From: Rugalucina vietnamica
Taxonomy: Eukaryota; Mollusca; Bivalvia; Lucinida; Lucinidae
NCBI GenBank assembly: GCA_964017185.1
Contig: OZ024871.1
Location: forward strand, 29,860,488 to 29,924,487
Reading direction: 5' to 3'
DNA length: 64,000 nt
This document shows positions 59,252 through 64,000 of the stretch, one piece after another. The notes beneath the pieces are model-generated. The model had not been told where the DNA came from and did no database searches. It saw only the letters and a program-made list of their open reading frames with translations. The translations under genes and the position numbers were made by a program. Each line of letters opens with the position of its first letter. The stretch's first letter is position 1.

Positions 59252-61849
59252 AGCTCACCTGAGCCGAAGGCTCACAAGGTGAGCTTATAGGATGGCCATG
59301 ATCCGGCGTCCGTCCGTCCGTCCGTCCGTCGTCCGTTCGTCGTCCACAATTTCAAAGATCTTCTTCTCTGAAACCGCTTGGCCGATCTAGTTGAAATTTT
59401 ATGTGGAGCCTCCTTGGGTAGTGGCATTTCAAGTTTGATCGCAAAATCCAGGTCACATGACCAAGATGGCCGCCACGCCCATATATGGTAAAAACCCTTC
59501 AAAAATCTTCTTCTCCAGAACCGGTGGGCCGATTTCCACGAAACTTGGTATGTAGCATCGGGGACTTCAGCCCATCATAGTTTGATAAAATGATGACCCT
59601 TGGATGACCTTGACCTATTTTATGGCAAGGTCAAATTTGGAAACATAGGCTTTTACATGGGAAAAAGTGAAAACTATGGATTTTTTTAAAACTATTGCAG
59701 CCTAAGGCCTGAAAAGTGGTAGATGCAAACAACTAATGGAGTAGATGAAGGTATGTGATTAATATAGGTCAAGGTCATCTCTTGACCTTGGCTAGTCTGT
59801 TGTCCATACACACTTTTCAAAGATCTTCTTCTCTGAAACTGCTTGGCCAATCAAAGTGAAATTTTATGTGGAGCATCCATGGTTAGGGGAGACGAAAGTT
59901 TGATCGCGAAATCCAGGTCACATGACCAAGATGGCCGCCACGCCCATATATGGTAAAAACCACTCAAAAATCTTCTTCTCCAGAACCGGTGGGCCGATTT
60001 CCACGAAACTTGGTATGTAGCATCAAGGACCTCAGCCCATCATAGTTTGATAAAATGATGACCCTTGGATGACCTTGACCTATTTTACGGGAAGGTCAAA
60101 TTTGGAAACATAGGCTTTTACATAGGAAAAAGTGAAAACTATGGATTTTTTGAAAAGTATTGCAGCCTGAGGCCTGAAAAGTGGTAGATGCAAACAACTA
60201 ATGGAGTAGATGAAGGTATGTGATTAATATAGGTCAAGGTCATCTCTTGACCTTGGCCAGTCTGTTGTCCATACACACTTTACAAAGATCTTCTTCTCTG
60301 AAACTGCGCGGCCAATCAAAGTGAAATTTTATGTGGAGCATCCATGGGTAGGGGAGACGAAAGTTTGATCGCGAAATCCAGGTCACATGACCAAGATGGC
60401 CGCCACGCCCATATATGGTAAAAAACACTCAAAAATCTTCTTCTCCAGAACTGGCGGGCCGATTTGCACGAAACTGGGTATGTAGCATTGAGGACCTCAG
60501 CCCATCGTAATTTGATAAAATGATGACCTTTGGATGACCCTGACCTATTTTACGGCAAGGTCAAATTTGGAAACATAGGCTTTTACACAGGAAAAAGTGA
60601 AAACTATGGATTTTTTGAAAAGTATTGCAGCCTGAGGCCTGAAAAGTGGTAGATGCAAACAACTAATGGAGTAGATGAAGGTATGTGATTAATATAGGTC
60701 AAGGTCATCTCTTGAACTTGGCCAGTCTGTTGTCCATACACACTTTTCAAAGATCTTCTCTGAAACTGCTTGGCAAATCAAAGTGAAATCTTATGTGGAG
60801 CATCCATGGATAGGCGAGACAAAAGTTTGATCGCGAAATCCAGGTCACATGACCAAGATGGCCGCCATGCCCATATATGGTAAAAACCACTCAAAAATCT
60901 TTTTCTCCAGAACCGGTGGGCCGATTTCCACTAAACTTTGTATGTAGCATCGGGGACCTCAGCCCATCATAGTTTGATAAAATGATGACCCTTGGATAAC
61001 CTTGACCTATTTTACGGCAAGGTCAAATTTGGAAACATAGGCTTTTACATAGGAAGAAGTGAAAACTATGGATTTTTTGAAAAGTATTGCAGCCTGAGGC
61101 CTGAAAAGTGGTAGATGCAAACAACTAATGGAGTATATGAAGGTATGTGATTAATATAGGTCAAGGTCATCTCTTGAACTTGGCCAGTCTGTTGTCCATA
61201 CACACTTTTCAAAGATCTTCTCTGAAACTGCTTGGCAAATCAAAGTGAAATTTTATGTGGAGCATCCATGGATAGGGGAGACAAAAGTTTGATCGCGAAA
61301 TCCAGGTCACATGACCAAGATGGCCGCCACGCCCATATATGGTAAAAACCTTTAAAAAATCTTTTTCTCCAGATCCGGCAGGCCGATTTTCATGAAACTT
61401 GGTATGTAGCATTTGGGACTCCAGCCCATCATAGTTTGTTGAAATGATGACTCTATGATGACATTGACCTATTTTACGGCAAGGTCAATTTTAGAAACAT
61501 AGGCTTTCACATGGGAAAAGGCGAAAACAAACTGTTGGAGCCTGAGACCTGAAAGTTGCTAGATGCAGACAACTAATGCAGTCAATGAAGGTAAGTAATT
61601 AATGAAGGCCAAGGTCATGTCTTGACCTTGGCCCAAGGTCATTTAAATATCAAAATTAAAATTATGGTTTTCTCAGAAATCACTGGGTTTGGAAACTATT
61701 GCAGCCTGAGACCTGAAACTTTGCAGATGCAGACAACTTATGAAGTCAATAAAGGTGTGTGAGTATTCAAGGTCAAGGTCATTTCATTATGACTTAATAC
61801 TCCAAGATCAGGCTTCAGGTGAGTGTTCTCAGGACCAATGGTCCTCTGG
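59252..61849 (+). mobile_element. Tandem-core AGCTCACC element, copy with five 465-bp units
   Basis: 5' end AGCTCACCTGAGCCGAAGGC with a nested hairpin, then (CCGT)n. AAAGATCTTC starts units at 59354, 59819, 60284, 60749 and 61211, a period of 465, 465, 465 and 462 bp. Each unit holds CCAAGATGGCCGCCA, TATATGGTAAAAACC, TGACCTATTTTACGG and AGGTCAAGGTCA. 3' end: CAGGTGAGTG, hairpin AGGACC-AAT-GGTCCT, CTGG. It splits the 165-bp tandem array. Minus-strand frames inside are repeat artefacts. Confidence 0.85.
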
Positions 61850-62129
61850 TTTATATAGCAATGTTCAGTAATCCTCTATATAAATCTCCTGGGGTCCATA
61901 CAGGCCAAGCCCCAGGGCAGGGCTCATTAGCTCCCCTACAAGTAATCAAATCCGGTGAGCGTTTACAGGACCATAGGTCCTCTGGTATATTACAGCTTGT
62001 GTATAATATATTTTTATATTACATATCCTTTTTTAACCATGGTGATTATGTTAATTGTTATGTTTCTTGCTGACTCAAAATAAATCGTGGAATGTCCTTA
62101 TGATGGCCCACTTATGCTTCATTTTTATT
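61850..62129 (+). repeat. Remnants of tandem array and of an AGCTCACC 3' end
   Basis: ATATAGCAATGTTCAGTAATCC continues the 165-bp array. A separate 3' end (GGTGAGCGTTTACAGGACC, CATAGGTCCTCTGG) lies at about 61957-61992. Confidence 0.6.
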
Positions 62130-64000
62130 AGCTCACCTGAGCCGAAGGCTCACAAGGTGAGCTTATAGGATGGCCATGATCTGGCGTCCGTCCGTCCGTC
62201 CGTCCGTCCGTCGGCGTCGTCCACAATTTCAAAGATCTTCTTCTCTGAAACGGCTTGACCGATCTATTTGAAATTTTATGTGGAGCCTCCTTGGGTAGTG
62301 GCATTTCAAGTTTGATCCCGAAATCCAGGTCACATGACCAAGATGGCTGCCACACCCATATATGGTAAAAACCCTTCAAAAATCTTCTTCTCCAGAACCG
62401 GTGGGCCGATTACCACGAAACTTGGTATGTAGCATCGGGGACTTCAGCCCATCATAGTTTGTTGATAAAATTATGACCCTTGGATGACCTTGACCTATTT
62501 TACGGCAAGGTCAAATTTGGAAACATAGGCTTTTACATGGGAAAAAGTGAAAACTATGGATTTTTTTAAAACTATTGCAGCCTGAGGCCTGAAAAGTGGT
62601 AGATGCAAACAACTAATGGAGTAGATGAAGGTGTGTGATTAATTTAGGTCAAGGTTATCTCTTGACCTTGGCCAGTCTGTCATCCATACACACTTTTCAA
62701 AGATCTTCTTCTCTGAAACTGCTTGGCCAATCAAAGTGAAATTTTATGTGGAGCATCCATGGGTAGGGGAGATGAAAATTTGATTGCGAAATCCAGGTCA
62801 CATGACCAAGATGGCCGCCACGCCCATATATGGTAAAAACCACTCAAAAATCTTCTTCTCCAGAACCGGCTGGCCGATTTTCATGAAACTTGGTATTTAG
62901 CATTTGGGACTCCAGTCCATTATAGTTTGATCAAATGATGACCCTAGGATGACCTTGACCTATTTTACGGCAAGGTCAATTTTGGAAACATAGTCTTTTA
63001 CATGGGAAAAAGTGAAAACTATGGATTTTTTGAAAACTATTGCAGCCTGAGGCCTGAAAAGTGGTAGATACAAACAACCAATGGAGTAGATGAAGGTATG
63101 CAATTAATTTAGGTCAAGGTCATCTCTTGACCTTGGCCTACACACTTTTCAAAGATCTTCTTCTCTGAATCTGCTTGGCCAATCAAAGTGAAATTTTATG
63201 TGGAGCATCCATGGGTAGGGGAGACGAAAAATTGATCGCGAAATCCAGGCCACATGACCAAGATGGCCGCCACGCCCATATATGGTAAAAACCACTCAAA
63301 AATCTTCTTCTCCAGAACCGTCTGGCCGATTTTCATGAAACTTGGTATGTAGCATTTGGGACTCCAGCCCATCATAGTTTGATCAAATGATGACCCTAGG
63401 ATGACCTTGACCTATTTTACGGCAATTTCAATTTTGGAAACATAGGCTTTTACATGGGAAAAGTGAAAACTATGGATTTTTAGAAAACTGTTGCAGCCTG
63501 AGACCTGCAAACAACTAATGGAGTAGATGAAGGTATGTGATTAATTTAGGTCACTGTCATCTCTTGACCTTGGCCAGTCTGTCGTCCATACACACTTTTC
63601 AAAGATCTTCTTCTCTGAAACTGCTTGGCCAATCAAAGTGAAATTTTATGTGGAGCGTCCATGGGTAGGGGTAACGAAAGTATGATAGTGAAATTCGGGT
63701 CACGACCAAGATGGCCGCCATGCCCAACTATGGTAAAAACCACTCAAAAATCTTCTTCGCCAGAACCGGCTGGCCGATTTACACGAAACTCGGTATGTAG
63801 CATTTATGATCCCCAGCCCATCATAGTTTGTTGAAATGATGACCCTAGGATGACCTTGACCTATTTTACGGCAAGGTCAATTTTGGAAACATAGGCTTTT
63901 ACATGGGAAAAGGCGAAAACAATGGATATTTTGGAAACTGTTGCAGCCTGAGACCTGAAAGTTGCTAGATGCAGACAACTAATGGAGTCATTGAAGGTAA
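62130..64000 (+). mobile_element. Tandem-core AGCTCACC element, runs off the window
   Basis: 5' end AGCTCACCTGAGCCGAAGGC at 62130, (CCGT)n, then units starting at 62231, 62699, 63151 and 63601. Unit content is as in the 59252 copy, with which it is very similar. The 3' end is outside the window. Confidence 0.85.

Noticed and set aside
59272-62379. Related minus-strand frames (KGFYHIWAWRPSWSCDLDFA-type) in several tandem units
   Set aside because: They recur because the DNA unit recurs, are shifted or broken between units, and overlap the element's hairpin 5' end.

Overview
The window looks like nuclear DNA of a bivalve mollusc or a close lophotrochozoan relative. It is AT-rich and intron-rich. 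It is packed with repeat types I associate with clams and oysters: tandem-core elements with hairpin ends, palindromic MITEs, tRNA-derived SINEs and 5'-truncated LINEs. Species cannot be fixed from sequence reading alone. No bacterial or organellar feature, CRISPR array or complete tRNA/rRNA gene was seen.

Two host genes are present, both on the + strand. (1) A VWA5A-like gene (VIT domain, VWA domain with intact MIDAS) is spread over 17 coding exons from 13181 to 28845. The exon phases join into one 2,520-nt frame (839 residues plus stop). Only the first coding exon is missing. Its variable linker carries a segment resembling the C-terminal half of an R-SNARE motif. (2) The N-terminal half of a long-form tRNase Z (ELAC2) starts at about 40783. 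It has one unusually long exon and two further exons, at 51049 and 55003, and runs off the window before its catalytic domain.

Layout: 1-775, LINE 3' end. 942-12126, several non-autonomous DNA elements, SINEs and tandem repeats, with no host gene. 12253-14650, two LINE fragments around the first visible VWA5A exon. 13181-28963, the VWA5A-like gene, its introns filled with MITEs, a 470-bp GATA microsatellite and other repeats. 29077-40500, intergenic transposon graveyard. 40783-55115, ELAC2, whose first intron holds a 6.6-kb LTR retrotransposon with nearly identical LTRs. 55116-64000, a head-to-head SINE palindrome, a TACGAT-rich block and large tandem-core arrays that continue past the window end.

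The most notable observations are these. The LTR element is Gypsy-like but has integrase upstream of reverse transcriptase (Gmr1-type order). A 13-copy hairpin MITE family has 4-bp target duplications, and some copies lie within about 20 bp of host splice sites. Two otherwise unlike 1-kb elements share a design of iterated subterminal motifs and 8-9 bp duplications. A 3.1-kb foldback element has an 8-bp duplication, and its empty site survives in a diverged duplicate 33 kb away. One SINE insertion is a near-perfect palindrome flanked by a single target duplication.
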